Shown piece by piece: positions 16,602 through 25,384 of a stretch of DNA of 64,000 nucleotides. The DNA comes from 62-47 sp051954235 (GTDB lineage Bacteria > Pseudomonadota > Alphaproteobacteria > Rhizobiales > Xanthobacteraceae): NCBI GenBank assembly GCA_051954235.1, contig JBQCHY010000054.1, positions 42,614 to 106,613 of the forward strand. The letters run 5' to 3'. Numbering within the stretch: position 1 is the first letter of the stretch; the number at the start of each line of letters is the position of its first letter. Both the position numbers and the translations under genes were made by a program. The notes beneath the pieces were generated by a model, which did no database searches, was not told where the DNA came from, and saw nothing but the letters and a program-made list of their open reading frames with translations.

Positions 16602-16634
16602 AACGGCGCGGGATTATCCCGCGCCGTTTTGTTT
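16602..16634 (+). terminator. Intrinsic terminator of the outer-membrane protein gene
   Basis: Stem AACGGCGCGGGA/TCCCGCGCCGTT, 12 bp with a 3-base loop, then TTGTTTT. Located 29 bases after the stop. Confidence 0.9.
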
Positions 16635-16802
16635 TGCGATTGCCTTCGAAAAAAGGTGAACGAAGCGCGTCGGATTTTAACTAAAACCGCGTCCCGACAA
16701 CGATTGGTTAAGGTTAACAGGCGATGATCGCATGAGGCCGAGAGCCGGTTCGCGTGACGATCTTGCGGCAGTGCCTCGCGTTTTGTTCTTGGGGGAATTG
16801 CG

Positions 16803-17624
16803 ATGCGTAAGTTGCTGGTGGCGGGAATGATGCTTGGAGCTGTGCAGGGCGCGCAAGCTGCCGATCTTCCGATTCTGCGTGGCGCATTGCCGGATACTTA
16901 CGGACCGCGCGTCGTCAACTGGGAAGGTTTCTATGTCGGCGGTCAGGCCAGTTACGGCACCGCGGATATGAACTTCGTCAATTCCAATCAAAGTCTGACG
17001 AAGGGGTTGCTCAACAACGTCGACGTCGAGAACCAATACAAGGTTTCGCAATGGCCGCTGCTCGGCAAGTCGTCGCAAAGCAACAGCGGCTTTGGCGGAT
17101 TCGCCGGTTACAACACCCAATGGGATGACGCCATTCTCGGCGTCGAACTGAATTACGTTCACGGCAGTTTCAATGGAAGCTCGACTGGCGCGCAGGGACG
17201 CAGCTTCTTTTATCCGACCGATTACGTGACCACTGTGACAGTGAGGCAAGCCGCCGCGATGCAGATATCGGATTATGGTTCGATCCGCGCGAGGGCGGGT
17301 TATGCGGCTGGCTCGTTCCTGCCTTACATGTTCGGTGGTGTCGCCATGGGACAGGCCAATATCCAGCGGTCCGCCGGTGCCGATCTTTACTACAAGTATG
17401 TCGGCGCGCAGGTGCCGGCGCTTCCGGACATCGGCCCGACGTCTAACAGTACGTCGAGCGATCTGAAATCGCACTTCCTGTTCGGCTATTCCGCCGGTCT
17501 GGGTATCGACGTGATGCTTGTGCAGAATTTGTTCCTGCGCGCGGAGTGGGAATATCTTCGCTTTACCTCGCCGGTTGACGTATCCGTCAATACAGTGCGC
17601 GCCGGCCTCGGTTACAAGTTCTGA
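16803..17624 (+). CDS. Outer-membrane beta-barrel protein
   Basis: A 273-residue protein with a signal peptide (residues 1-20, ending AQAAD), then WEGFYVGGQASYGTADMNF, a long loop, GFAGYNTQWDDAILGVELNYVHGSF and a C-terminal strand RAGLGYKF ending in the Phe expected for BAM-dependent barrel insertion. It is not closely similar to the barrel at 15719. GGGGG precedes the ATG. The upstream gap has TTAAGGTTAAC (two close TTAA words), which is not a proper CtrA spacing. Confidence 0.83.
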   Translation: MRKLLVAGMMLGAVQGAQAADLPILRGALPDTYGPRVVNWEGFYVGGQASYGTADMNFVNSNQSLTKGLLNNVDVENQYKVSQWPLLGKSSQSNSGFGGFAGYNTQWDDAILGVELNYVHGSFNGSSTGAQGRSFFYPTDYVTTVTVRQAAAMQISDYGSIRARAGYAAGSFLPYMFGGVAMGQANIQRSAGADLYYKYVGAQVPALPDIGPTSNSTSSDLKSHFLFGYSAGLGIDVMLVQNLFLRAEWEYLRFTSPVDVSVNTVRAGLGYKF

Positions 17625-17729
17625 ACGGTTTCTGTCGTACGCGAAGCGATCTGCTTCTTTGACAGAATCTCGGCGCGTTGCTGCTCTGTCGCTGGAATTC
17701 GCATCGACATTTTTCAACGGCAGCAGCGC

Positions 17730-18311
17730 ATGAAGATCTACGGCGATCTCAATTCCGGCAATTGCCTGAAGGTGAAGTGGGTCTGCGATAAGCTTCGCAT
17801 TCCCTATGAATGGGTTGCCGTCGATACGATGCAGGGCGAAACCCGCACGCCGGCGTTTCTCCGGTTGAATGCCTCGGGGCAGGTGCCGGTCGTCGCATTC
17901 GACGACGGCCGCGCGCTGGCGCAGTCCAACGCCATCATTCGTTATCTGGCGCGCGGCAGCGATCTCATGCCGGCGGATGATTTTCTCGCGGCGAAAATGG
18001 ACGAGTGGCTGTTCTGGGAGCAGTACAGTCATGAACCTTACATCGCGGTGTGCCGTTTCCTGATGGTCTATCTCAGGAAACCTGCCTCCGATCTCGACCC
18101 GGACAAGGTGAAGCGCGGTTATGCCGCGCTGGCATGTATGGAGGGGCAACTTTCCGCCAGCCGCTTCCTAGTCGGGGATGAACTCACGCTCGCCGACGTC
18201 GCGCTGCTCGCCTACACGCGCGTCGCGCATGAGGGCGGATTCGATCTGGCCGGCTACAGTGCCGTGCGACGTTGGATCAGCGATAGCGAGACTGCGCTTG
18301 GCTTGTCGTGA
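17730..18311 (+). CDS. Glutathione S-transferase family protein
   Basis: A 193-residue cytosolic protein with an N-terminal thioredoxin-like half (MKIYGDLNSGNCLKVKW, ASGQVPVVAFDDGRALAQSNAIIRYLA, with the cis-Pro and the QSNAI glutathione loop) and a helical C-terminal half (ASRFLVGDELTLADVALLAY). The N-terminal SGNCLK offers Ser or Cys as the thiol-activating residue. It likely conjugates glutathione to electrophiles or acts as a thiol transferase. It converges with the DMT permease gene. Confidence 0.9.
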   Translation: MKIYGDLNSGNCLKVKWVCDKLRIPYEWVAVDTMQGETRTPAFLRLNASGQVPVVAFDDGRALAQSNAIIRYLARGSDLMPADDFLAAKMDEWLFWEQYSHEPYIAVCRFLMVYLRKPASDLDPDKVKRGYAALACMEGQLSASRFLVGDELTLADVALLAYTRVAHEGGFDLAGYSAVRRWISDSETALGLS

Positions 18312-18320
18312 CGAGTGGCC

Positions 18321-19151
18321 TCACGCCAGCCGCAGCGTCGCCGCGCCTGCGACCACGAGAATGCCGGCAACGATCCGGCGCGGGCCGGTGACTTCGCGCA
18401 GGACGAACGTTGCGATTGCCACCGCGAACAGCACGGACGTCTCGCGCAACGCCGCAACCATCGCGACCGGCGCCTGTGTCATCGCCCATAGCGCGAAACC
18501 ATAGGACCCGATCGCGCAGGTGCCGCCGATCAAGGCGATCGCACCGCGCTGGCGCAGCTGGCGCTGAAATCGTTTGCCGTCGCGCAGCCACAGCCATGTC
18601 AGCAGCGGGAAGGCTTCCAGCAAGGTGAGCCAGAGTACGTAGGAGACGGCGTTGCCGGAGAGCCGCGTGCCGGTGCCGTCGATCAGCGTATAGATCGCGA
18701 TCACCAATGCGTTGGCCAGCGCCATCATCGTGGCGCGCGGCGCGGCGTGGCGATGCAGCGCCAGCAGCAGGATGCCGCCGCAGATCAGCATCACGCCGAT
18801 CCATGCGTGAGCGGAGAGCGTTTCGCCGAGCAGCGGCGCACTGACCAGCGCAACCAACAGCGGCGCGGTGCCGCGCATCAGCGGATAGGTGTGCCCCATG
18901 TCGCCGGCGCGATAAGCGGCCGCGACCAGCGCGTAATAAAGCTGATGGATTGCGATCGATGCGATCAGCCACGGCCAGCTCGCTGCGGCAGGCAACGGAA
19001 TGAATGGCAGTGCGAGCAGGGCAACAAGCGCTCCGCCGCCGGCGATCAATCCGGTTTCGCCGAGCTTGTTGCCGCCGGATTTGACGATGGCGTTCCAGCT
19101 CGCATGCAGCAACGCGCCGAGCAGGACCAGCAGCATGACGTGGGTTGGCAT
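18321..19151 (-). CDS. EamA/DMT-superfamily permease
   Basis: A 276-residue inner-membrane protein with about 10 segments in two EamA halves (first half LLGALLHASWNAIVKSGGNK; second half GTCAIGSYGFALWAMTQAPVAMVAALRETSVLFAVAIA). Members export amino acids, metabolites or drugs; the substrate cannot be read. It is convergent with the GST gene and divergent from serC, with 167 bases between. Confidence 0.88.
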   Translation of the reverse strand: MPTHVMLLVLLGALLHASWNAIVKSGGNKLGETGLIAGGGALVALLALPFIPLPAAASWPWLIASIAIHQLYYALVAAAYRAGDMGHTYPLMRGTAPLLVALVSAPLLGETLSAHAWIGVMLICGGILLLALHRHAAPRATMMALANALVIAIYTLIDGTGTRLSGNAVSYVLWLTLLEAFPLLTWLWLRDGKRFQRQLRQRGAIALIGGTCAIGSYGFALWAMTQAPVAMVAALRETSVLFAVAIATFVLREVTGPRRIVAGILVVAGAATLRLA

Positions 19152-19262
19152 GGGGTTATCCGACCGGGCGCGGGTGGCAGAGGCGGCGGCGTTGCATGGC
19201 TCTCATTACTTCGTCGGGAGGGGAGGGACTATCCCTTGACCGGCATGGCAGCTTGGCGTATC

Positions 19263-19315
19263 TCCCGCGGCGGGACACCTCCCCCCAACGGGAGGCTTAC
19301 TATCTGGAAGGATAG
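19263..19315 (+). ncRNA. Structured leader upstream of serC (candidate serC RNA motif)
   Basis: Three hairpins fit before the serC start: TCCCG/CGGGA (19263-19275), CCTCCC/GGGAGG (19278-19295) and CTATC/GATAG (19300-19315) whose loop TGGAAG contains the ribosome binding site, four bases before the ATG. A conserved serC RNA motif upstream of serC is known in Rhizobiales; I recall it but cannot align this sequence to it here. The arrangement suggests translational control through access to the ribosome site. Confidence 0.5.
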
Positions 19316-19318
19316 ACG

Positions 19319-20491
19319 ATGACTGTAGCGAAGCCCGCTGCGCGGCCCAACGTGCCGCATTTCTCTTCCGGCCCCTGCGCCAAACGCCCCGGCTGGACCC
19401 CCCAAGCCCTCAAAGATGCCGCCCTCGGCCGTTCGCACCGCGCGAAGATCGGCAAGACCAAACTCAAGCTTGCGATCGATCTGACTCGTGAAGTTCTGGA
19501 AGTGCCGGCCGACTACAAGATCGGCATCGTGCCTGCGTCGGACACCGGCGCGGTCGAGATGGCGCTGTGGTCGCTGTTAGGTAGCCGCCCCGTCACCATG
19601 ATCGCTTGGGAGTCCTTCGGCGAAGGTTGGGTCACCGATGTCGTCAAGCAGCTGAAGCTGAAGGACGTCACCAAGCTCACCGCCGGTTACGGCGAAATTC
19701 CCGATCTCACGAAGGCCGATCCGGCCTCCGATATCGTCTTCACCTGGAACGGCACCACCTCCGGCGTCCGCGTGCCGAACGCCGACTGGATCAAGGCCGA
19801 CCGCGAAGGCCTGACGATTTGCGACGCCACCTCGGCCGCGTTCGCGCAGCCGCTCGATTGGGCCAAGCTCGATGTCGTCACCTTCTCCTGGCAGAAGGCG
19901 CTGGGCGGTGAGGGCGCGCACGGCATGCTGATCCTCTCCCCGCGCGCCGTGGCGCGGCTCGAGAGCTACACACCGCCGTGGCCGATGCCGAAGATCTTCC
20001 GCATGACCAAGGGCGGCAAGCTTATCGACGGCATCTTCGTCGGCGAAACCATCAACACGCCGTCGATGCTCTGCGTCGAGGACTATCTCGATGCGCTCAA
20101 CTGGGCGAAGTCGGTCGGCGGTCTCAAGGGCATGATCGGCCGCGCCGACGCCAACACCAAGGCGCTGAGCGACTGGGTCGCCAAGACACCGTGGATCGAT
20201 TTCCTCGCCGCCGATCCGGCGATCCGCTCCAACACCTCGGTCTGCCTCAAGGTGGTCGATCCCGCCGTGACGGCGCTCGCCGCTGACGCGCAGGCCACGT
20301 TCGCCAAGACGCTGGTCGCCGCGGTGGAGAAGGAAGGTGCGGGCTACGATCTCGGCCATTATCGCGATGCGCCTCCGGGCCTGCGCATCTGGTGCGGCGC
20401 CACCGTCGAGACGGCGGACGTAGCAGTGCTGACCGGCTGGCTCGACTGGGCTTTTGCTGAAGCCAAGGCCTCGCTCGCCAAGGCGGCGTAA
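19319..20491 (+). CDS. serC: Phosphoserine aminotransferase (alphaproteobacterial type)
   Basis: A 390-residue PLP enzyme that makes 3-phosphoserine from 3-phosphohydroxypyruvate and glutamate. HFSSGPCAKRPGW and the IGIVPASDTGAVEMALW block are family marks; the PLP lysine is in VTFSWQKALGGEGAHG, with TWNGTTSGVRVPN before it and GETINTPSML after. This is the variant that differs from enteric SerC and is shared with Methanosarcina-like proteins. GGAAGG within a hairpin loop directs translation. It is followed by serA, the preceding step in the pathway. Confidence 0.96.
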   Translation: MTVAKPAARPNVPHFSSGPCAKRPGWTPQALKDAALGRSHRAKIGKTKLKLAIDLTREVLEVPADYKIGIVPASDTGAVEMALWSLLGSRPVTMIAWESFGEGWVTDVVKQLKLKDVTKLTAGYGEIPDLTKADPASDIVFTWNGTTSGVRVPNADWIKADREGLTICDATSAAFAQPLDWAKLDVVTFSWQKALGGEGAHGMLILSPRAVARLESYTPPWPMPKIFRMTKGGKLIDGIFVGETINTPSMLCVEDYLDALNWAKSVGGLKGMIGRADANTKALSDWVAKTPWIDFLAADPAIRSNTSVCLKVVDPAVTALAADAQATFAKTLVAAVEKEGAGYDLGHYRDAPPGLRIWCGATVETADVAVLTGWLDWAFAEAKASLAKAA

Positions 20492-20503
20492 TCTCTCCGT
20501 TTT

Positions 20504-20610
20504 CACCTCTCCCCACCGGGGAGAGGTCGTCCGCAAAGCGGTCGGGTGAGGGGCTCGTTGTGTAAGAAAGAACCCCCTCACCCCGACCCTCTCCCCAGCG
20601 GGGAGAGGGA
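20504..20610. repeat. Dispersed CTCTCCCC/GGGGAGAGG repeat (family D, copy 2)
   Basis: CACCTCTCCCCACCGGGGAG near the start and CTCTCCCCAGCGGGGAGAGG at the end flank a GGTCGGGTGAGGGG segment. It is similar to 2484-2619 and lies within the serC-serA gap. Confidence 0.78.
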
Positions 20611-20657
20611 GCGCGCCTCATTCGTTGAAGCCCCGTCTTCCAGATCAGGACCACCCC

Positions 20658-22247
20658 ATGACCAAACCCAAAGTTCTCATCTCTGACGCCCTCAGCCCCG
20701 CCGCCGTGCAGATCTTCAAGGATCGCGGCATCGAGGTGGATTTCCAGCCGGCGCTCGGCAAGGACAAGGACAAGCTCGCCGAGATCATCGGCAATTACGA
20801 CGGCCTCGCCATCCGCTCGGCCACCAAGGCGACCGCGAAGATCCTCGCCAATGCCAAGAAGCTGAAAGTGATCGGCCGCGCCGGCATCGGCGTCGACAAC
20901 GTCGAGATTCCGGCGGCGACGGCGAAGGGCATCATCGTGATGAACACGCCGTTCGGCAATTCGATCACCACCGCCGAGCACGCCATCACGCTGATGCTGG
21001 CGCTGGCGCGCGAAATCCCCGCCGCTGATGCGTCGACGCAGGCCGGTAAGTGGGAAAAGAACCGCTTCATGGGCGTCGAAATCACCGGCAAGACGCTGGG
21101 CGTGATCGGCTGCGGGAACATCGGCTCGATCGTCGCGGACCGCGCCGTCGGCCTCAAGATGAAGGTGATCGCGTTCGATCCGTTCCTGTCGCCGGAGCGC
21201 GCCAAGGATCTCGGCGTCGAGAAGGTCGAACTTGAAGACCTGTTCAAGCGCGCCGATTTCATCACGCTGCATACGCCGCTCACCGATAAGACCCGCAACA
21301 TCATCGACGCCGCTGCTATCGCGAAAATGAAGAAGGGCGTCCGCATCATCAATTGCGCGCGCGGCGGTCTCGTCGACGAGCAGGCGCTGGTTGATGCACT
21401 GAATTCCAAGCAGGTCGCTGGCGCTGCCTTCGACGTGTTCGTCGAGGAGCCGGCCACCTCGAACGTATTGTTCGGTCATCCCAACGTGATCTGCACGCCG
21501 CATCTCGGCGCCTCCACCACGGAAGCGCAGGAGAACGTCGCGTTGCAGGTCGCCGAGCAGATGTCGGACTATCTGCTCACCGGCGCGATCACCAATGCCA
21601 TCAACTTCCCCTCGATCACAGCGGAAGAAGCGCCGAAGCTGAAGCCATTCGTCGAGCTTGCCGAGAAGCTCGGTTCGTTCGCCGGCCAACTCACCGAGAC
21701 CGGCATTGGCAAGATCACCATCACCTATGAGGGCCAGGTCGCCGAGATGAAGATCAAGGCGCTGACCTCGGCAGCGCTCACCGGCCTGCTGCGGCCGATG
21801 CTGGGCGACATCAACGTTGTGTCGGCACCGGTCGTCGCCAAGGAGCGCGGCATGGTGGTGGACGAAGTGGTGCGCGCGGCGCAGAGCGACTACGAGAGCG
21901 TCATCACCGTCACCGTCACTACCGAGCGGCAGGAGCGTTCGGTGTCCGGCACGGTCTATGCCGACGGCAAGCCGCGTCTGATCGACGTCAAGGGCATCCG
22001 CGTCGACGCCGAGTTCGGCCCGTCGATGATCTACGTCACCAACGAGGATAAGCCGGGCTTCATCGGCAAGTTCGCCTCGATCCTCGGCGACGCCAAGGTC
22101 AACATCGCGACCTTCAACCTCGGCCGTCACAACCAGGGCGGCGACGCCATCGCGCTGGTCGAGGTCGACGGCCCGGTGCCGGCCGACGTGCTCGCCAAGG
22201 TGCAGGCGCTGCCGCAGGTCAAGCAGGCCAAGGCGCTGACGTTTTAA
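20658..22247 (+). CDS. serA: D-3-phosphoglycerate dehydrogenase
   Basis: A 529-residue enzyme, the first step of serine biosynthesis, oxidising 3-phosphoglycerate with NAD. The catalytic domain has IGRAGIGVDNVEIPAAT, the NAD loop LGVIGCGNIGSIVADR and the active-site NCARGGLVDEQAL and HLGASTTEAQENVA; then an intervening (ASB) domain and a C-terminal ACT domain (GPSMIYVTNEDKPGFIGKFA) that binds serine for feedback. The length matches the long bacterial type. I start at 20658, the usual MTKPKVLISD start, rather than 11 codons upstream. It is coded with serC. Confidence 0.97.
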   Translation: MTKPKVLISDALSPAAVQIFKDRGIEVDFQPALGKDKDKLAEIIGNYDGLAIRSATKATAKILANAKKLKVIGRAGIGVDNVEIPAATAKGIIVMNTPFGNSITTAEHAITLMLALAREIPAADASTQAGKWEKNRFMGVEITGKTLGVIGCGNIGSIVADRAVGLKMKVIAFDPFLSPERAKDLGVEKVELEDLFKRADFITLHTPLTDKTRNIIDAAAIAKMKKGVRIINCARGGLVDEQALVDALNSKQVAGAAFDVFVEEPATSNVLFGHPNVICTPHLGASTTEAQENVALQVAEQMSDYLLTGAITNAINFPSITAEEAPKLKPFVELAEKLGSFAGQLTETGIGKITITYEGQVAEMKIKALTSAALTGLLRPMLGDINVVSAPVVAKERGMVVDEVVRAAQSDYESVITVTVTTERQERSVSGTVYADGKPRLIDVKGIRVDAEFGPSMIYVTNEDKPGFIGKFASILGDAKVNIATFNLGRHNQGGDAIALVEVDGPVPADVLAKVQALPQVKQAKALTF

Positions 22248-22274
22248 GGCGTGACGTTCTGATTGATTAAAGAG

Positions 22275-22294
22275 GCGAGCGATGCGTCGCTCGC
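22275..22294 (+). other. Perfect hairpin after serA
   Basis: GCGAGCGA/TCGCTCGC, 8-bp stem with a TGCG loop, immediately before the terminator-like stem at 22309. No T-tract of its own. Confidence 0.5.
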
Positions 22295-22308
22295 GCTGAT
22301 GACAAGCG

Positions 22309-22340
22309 ATGCCCGGGCTCCGGCCCGGGCATTTGCATTT
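22309..22340 (+). terminator. Terminator of the serC-serA region
   Basis: Perfect 10-bp stem ATGCCCGGGC/GCCCGGGCAT with a TCCG loop, then TTGCATTTG. The T-tract is interrupted but the stem is strong. Confidence 0.7.
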
Positions 22341-22449
22341 GAGCGCCGCCGACGAGCGCGGTCGGCCACATCCTTCTCCCGCCAATTGATCCTCGTCCTG
22401 ATGTCTACCCCTCGACGCCGGCACATCGCGTCCGCGCGTATTCTTCATT

Positions 22450-22469
22450 TACATTCATTACAGAATGTA
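22450..22469. promoter_or_regulatory. Candidate TetR operator
   Basis: TACATTC-ATTACA-GAATGTA is a perfect inverted repeat of 7-bp arms with 6-bp spacing, 53 bp before the substrate-binding protein gene. The TetR gene at 24485 ends the same gene set, so self-control of the operon is likely. Confidence 0.55.
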
Positions 22470-22521
22470 TGTATGATCCAGCCAACCTCATTGTCGGGCG
22501 AAATATTCAGGGAGGATTTGG

Positions 22522-23724
22522 ATGACGTTGAAGTTGGTTCGGCGTGCGGCGCTTGCCGTGATGATCGCGGGTCTCACGCAAGCCGCGATGGCGGAGGACG
22601 GCGGCATCAAGATCGGCGTGCTGGCCGATATGAGCGGCGTCTATGCCGACATCGGCGGGCAGGGCTCGGTCGAAGCCGTGAAGATGGCGATCGCGGATTT
22701 TGGCGGCACGGTTTTGGGCAAGCCGATCGAGGTGGTGTCCGCCGACGGTCAGAACAAGCCGGACATCGCCACCAATATCGCGCGGCAGTGGTACGACTCA
22801 GGCGTCGACATCATCACCGACGTGCCGTCGTCAGGCATGGCGCTGGCGGTGATGCAACTCGCCAAGGAAAAGAAGAAGATCGCGCAGATCACCAGCGCCG
22901 GCAGTTCGGACATCACCGGCAAGTCGTGCACGGCCTATTCGACGCATTGGACCTGGGACACCTATGCGATGTCGAGCGGCACCGGCAAAACCATCGTCAA
23001 GCGCGGCGGCAAGGACTGGTTCTTCCTCACCGCCGACTATGTGTTCGGCAAGACGCTGGAGCGCGATACGGCCGCCGTCGTCGAGGCGAACGGCGGCAAG
23101 GTGCTCGGCTCGGTCCGCCATCCGCTGAGCACAGTGGATTTCTCCTCGTTCCTGCTGCAGGCGCAGGCGTCGAAAGCCAAAATCATCGGGCTCGCCAATG
23201 GCGGCACCGACATGACCAACGCGGTGAAGCAGTCGATTGAGTTCGGCCTCCAGCGCGACGGCACGCAACTCGTGGCGCTGATCGCCTTCATCAGCGACAT
23301 TCACAGCCTTGGCCTGAAGGATGCTCAGGGGCTGATGCTGACCGAAGCATTCTATTGGGACCTCAACGACGAGACCCGCGCCTGGTCGAAGCGCTTCTAT
23401 GAAAAGATGAAGCGGATGCCGAGCATGACGCAGGCCGGCGCCTATAGCGGCACGCTGCATTATCTCAAGGCGGTGCAGGCCGCCGGCACCCGCGATGCCG
23501 ACGCGGTGATGGCGAAGATGCGCGAACTGCCGATCAACGACTTCATGACCAAGAACGGTCATCTGCGGATCGACGGCCGGGTGATGCGTGACATGTATCT
23601 GTTCCAGGCGAAGAAGCCGGAAGAATCGAAGTCGGAATGGGATCTCTATAAGCTGGTGGCGACGATCCCGGCCGAGGAAGCCTATCGCCCGCTCAAGGAC
23701 GGCGGTTGTCCGTTGGTCAAGTAA
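22522..23724 (+). CDS. Branched-chain-type ABC substrate-binding protein (orphan)
   Basis: A 400-residue periplasmic binding protein with a signal peptide (residues 1-24, ending AAMAE), then IKIGVLADMSGVYADIGGQGS and EAVKMAIADFGG, the typical type-I Leu/Ile/Val-receptor start, and two lobes (ITDVPSSGMALAVMQLAKEKK; FLTADYVFGKTLERD). No permease or ATPase lies in the neighbourhood. It heads a set with a cysteine hydrolase and a TetR regulator, so the ligand may be the hydrolase's substrate or a related amide. GGGAGG precedes the ATG. Confidence 0.88.
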   Translation: MTLKLVRRAALAVMIAGLTQAAMAEDGGIKIGVLADMSGVYADIGGQGSVEAVKMAIADFGGTVLGKPIEVVSADGQNKPDIATNIARQWYDSGVDIITDVPSSGMALAVMQLAKEKKKIAQITSAGSSDITGKSCTAYSTHWTWDTYAMSSGTGKTIVKRGGKDWFFLTADYVFGKTLERDTAAVVEANGGKVLGSVRHPLSTVDFSSFLLQAQASKAKIIGLANGGTDMTNAVKQSIEFGLQRDGTQLVALIAFISDIHSLGLKDAQGLMLTEAFYWDLNDETRAWSKRFYEKMKRMPSMTQAGAYSGTLHYLKAVQAAGTRDADAVMAKMRELPINDFMTKNGHLRIDGRVMRDMYLFQAKKPEESKSEWDLYKLVATIPAEEAYRPLKDGGCPLVK

Positions 23725-23787
23725 GTTGTGCGATCTGGGCCGTCCCGCTGTGCGCGGGGCGGCGCTGGTTGTATCTTTGGAGATCGC

Positions 23788-24519
23788 ATGAGCACGCACC
23801 GCATCGATATTCCGCAGGACGTGATCGACCGCGCCATCATGCGTCGAGGTAAGCGGCATGTGTTCGACGCCATCGATCCGCGCCGCACGGCGCTATTGGT
23901 GATCGACCTGCAACGCGCCTATGTCGCCGACGCCACGGCGGTGCCGTCGGCGCGCAGCATCGTAGGTAACGTCAACGGGATTGCGAACGCATTGCGGGCG
24001 GCCGGCGGCCGCGTGGTCTGGATCAAGGATACCCGCGACGAAAATTCGCCGACCGCGCGCTGGCCGCGCTTCGTCGAATTCTGTCACAGTGATTGGGGCG
24101 AGGCGCTGACGCGGGCATTGTCGCCGAGCCATCCCGGCCATGAATTGTACGATGGGCTCGCCGTCGACCCCGACGACGACGTGGTAATCAAGACGCGCTT
24201 CAGCGCAATGATTCAGGGCTCGTCCGATCTGCACGAACGGCTGACGGCGCAAGGCATCGATACTGTAATTGTCACCGGCACGGTCACCAATGTTTGCTGC
24301 GAGAGTACGGCGCGCGACGCCATGATGCTGAACTACAAGGTGCACTTCGTGTCGGACGGCACGGCGGCGCGCACCGATGCCGAGCACAATGCGACGCTCG
24401 CCAACATGCTGTTGTGGTTCGCCGACGTGCGGACCACCGATGAGGTCGTGGCGCTGATCGAGCAGGCCACGCCGGCAAAGCAGGATGTCGCCGATGCCGC
24501 GCATCGCCAAACGGCCTGA
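23788..24519 (+). CDS. Isochorismatase-family cysteine hydrolase
   Basis: A 243-residue enzyme with the family triad: Asp in LLVIDLQRAY, Lys in VVIKTRFSAMI and Cys in VTNVCCESTARDAM. RutB-like and related amidohydrolases have this form (ureidoacrylate, N-carbamoyl compounds, maleamate), so a carbamoyl or amide substrate is plausible. GGAG lies eight bases before ATG 23788; the in-frame ATG 20 codons upstream is less likely. It overlaps the TetR gene by 35 bases. Confidence 0.9.
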   Translation: MSTHRIDIPQDVIDRAIMRRGKRHVFDAIDPRRTALLVIDLQRAYVADATAVPSARSIVGNVNGIANALRAAGGRVVWIKDTRDENSPTARWPRFVEFCHSDWGEALTRALSPSHPGHELYDGLAVDPDDDVVIKTRFSAMIQGSSDLHERLTAQGIDTVIVTGTVTNVCCESTARDAMMLNYKVHFVSDGTAARTDAEHNATLANMLLWFADVRTTDEVVALIEQATPAKQDVADAAHRQTA

Positions 24520-25213
24520 GGCCGGCACCCGACTGCCTGCGACAAAACCGCGCCGCCGTCAGGCGGATCGCAGCGAAGCGACACGCGCCGCGCTGATCCG
24601 CGCCGCGATCGATACCGTCAGCGAGCGCGGCTACGCGGGCGCGACCGCGGCGGCGATCGCTGCGCGTGCCAATGTAACGCGAGGCGCCTTGCAACATCAC
24701 TTCGGCACCATCCAGGATTTACTGCTGGAGGTCGTCCGCTACGTCTCGCAGGAACTGGTCGGCGAAATCGAGGCGGAAATCTCCCAGCGCGATACGCTGG
24801 ATCAGCGGATCGGGGCGATCGCCGACCGCTATTGGCAGGTCTACGGTGGCGCGGATTACTTCGCTTTGATCGAGATCTGGATGGGCTCGCGCAGCAATGA
24901 TGGATTCCGGGCTAAGATCGAAAGCCTAATGAAGCAGATCACCGAGAAGCGCAACGACTACTGGCGCGAACTGCTGGCCGACTATCCGCTGACCGAGCTT
25001 GAGGTCGACACCATGCGTGGCGCGTTGCTGGCGACGGTGCGTGGCGCGGCCGTGCACCGGATGTTCTCGCAGGACGATGCACGGGCCCTGCGGCAGATCC
25101 GCTTCGCCTTCGCCCGGGCCCAGGACTGGATGGAAGCCCGATCGAAATCCGACGCAGATCGGGATGCTCCTCCGGAACGGCAGCGCGGACGGCCCGCGCG
25201 GCAGGACGGCTGA
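24485..25213 (+). CDS. TetR-family transcriptional regulator
   Basis: A 242-residue protein with an N-terminal HTH (ATRAALIRAAIDTVSERGYA, AAAIAARANVTRGALQHHFG) and a ligand domain beyond residue 85. The first 30 residues are basic and proline-rich, so the true start may be within them. Its start overlaps the hydrolase gene by 35 bases, which implies translational coupling. The likely target is the inverted repeat at 22450-22469. Confidence 0.88.
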   Translation: MSPMPRIAKRPEAGTRLPATKPRRRQADRSEATRAALIRAAIDTVSERGYAGATAAAIAARANVTRGALQHHFGTIQDLLLEVVRYVSQELVGEIEAEISQRDTLDQRIGAIADRYWQVYGGADYFALIEIWMGSRSNDGFRAKIESLMKQITEKRNDYWRELLADYPLTELEVDTMRGALLATVRGAAVHRMFSQDDARALRQIRFAFARAQDWMEARSKSDADRDAPPERQRGRPARQDG

Positions 25214-25384
25214 CCGGCCGCGTCCCGACATCGCGAGCGTCGGGCCATTCGTTTTGGGAAGGTCGACATGCGTGCAAGGTCAGTTCGGGGGCGGCGCGGT
25301 AACCAAGGATCAACGCTCGGTGTCCTATGGTGCTGCGGTCGTCCCCCTCTTGCGTGAATTGCGCAACTGCCCGGAGCACAGAAC

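Noticed and set aside
16686..16716. A further CtrA box before the second porin (TTAAGGTTAA)
   Set aside because: The two TTAA words are 2 bases apart, not 7, so it does not fit the full site.
16677..18149. A 490-codon minus-strand frame over the second porin and GST
   Set aside because: Antisense of two genes with clear signal peptide or domain motifs.
20247..22448. A 733-codon open frame on the minus strand across serC and serA
   Set aside because: It is the antisense shadow of two certain genes; its product is His/Arg/Asp repeats with no motif, as expected from GC-rich antisense frames.
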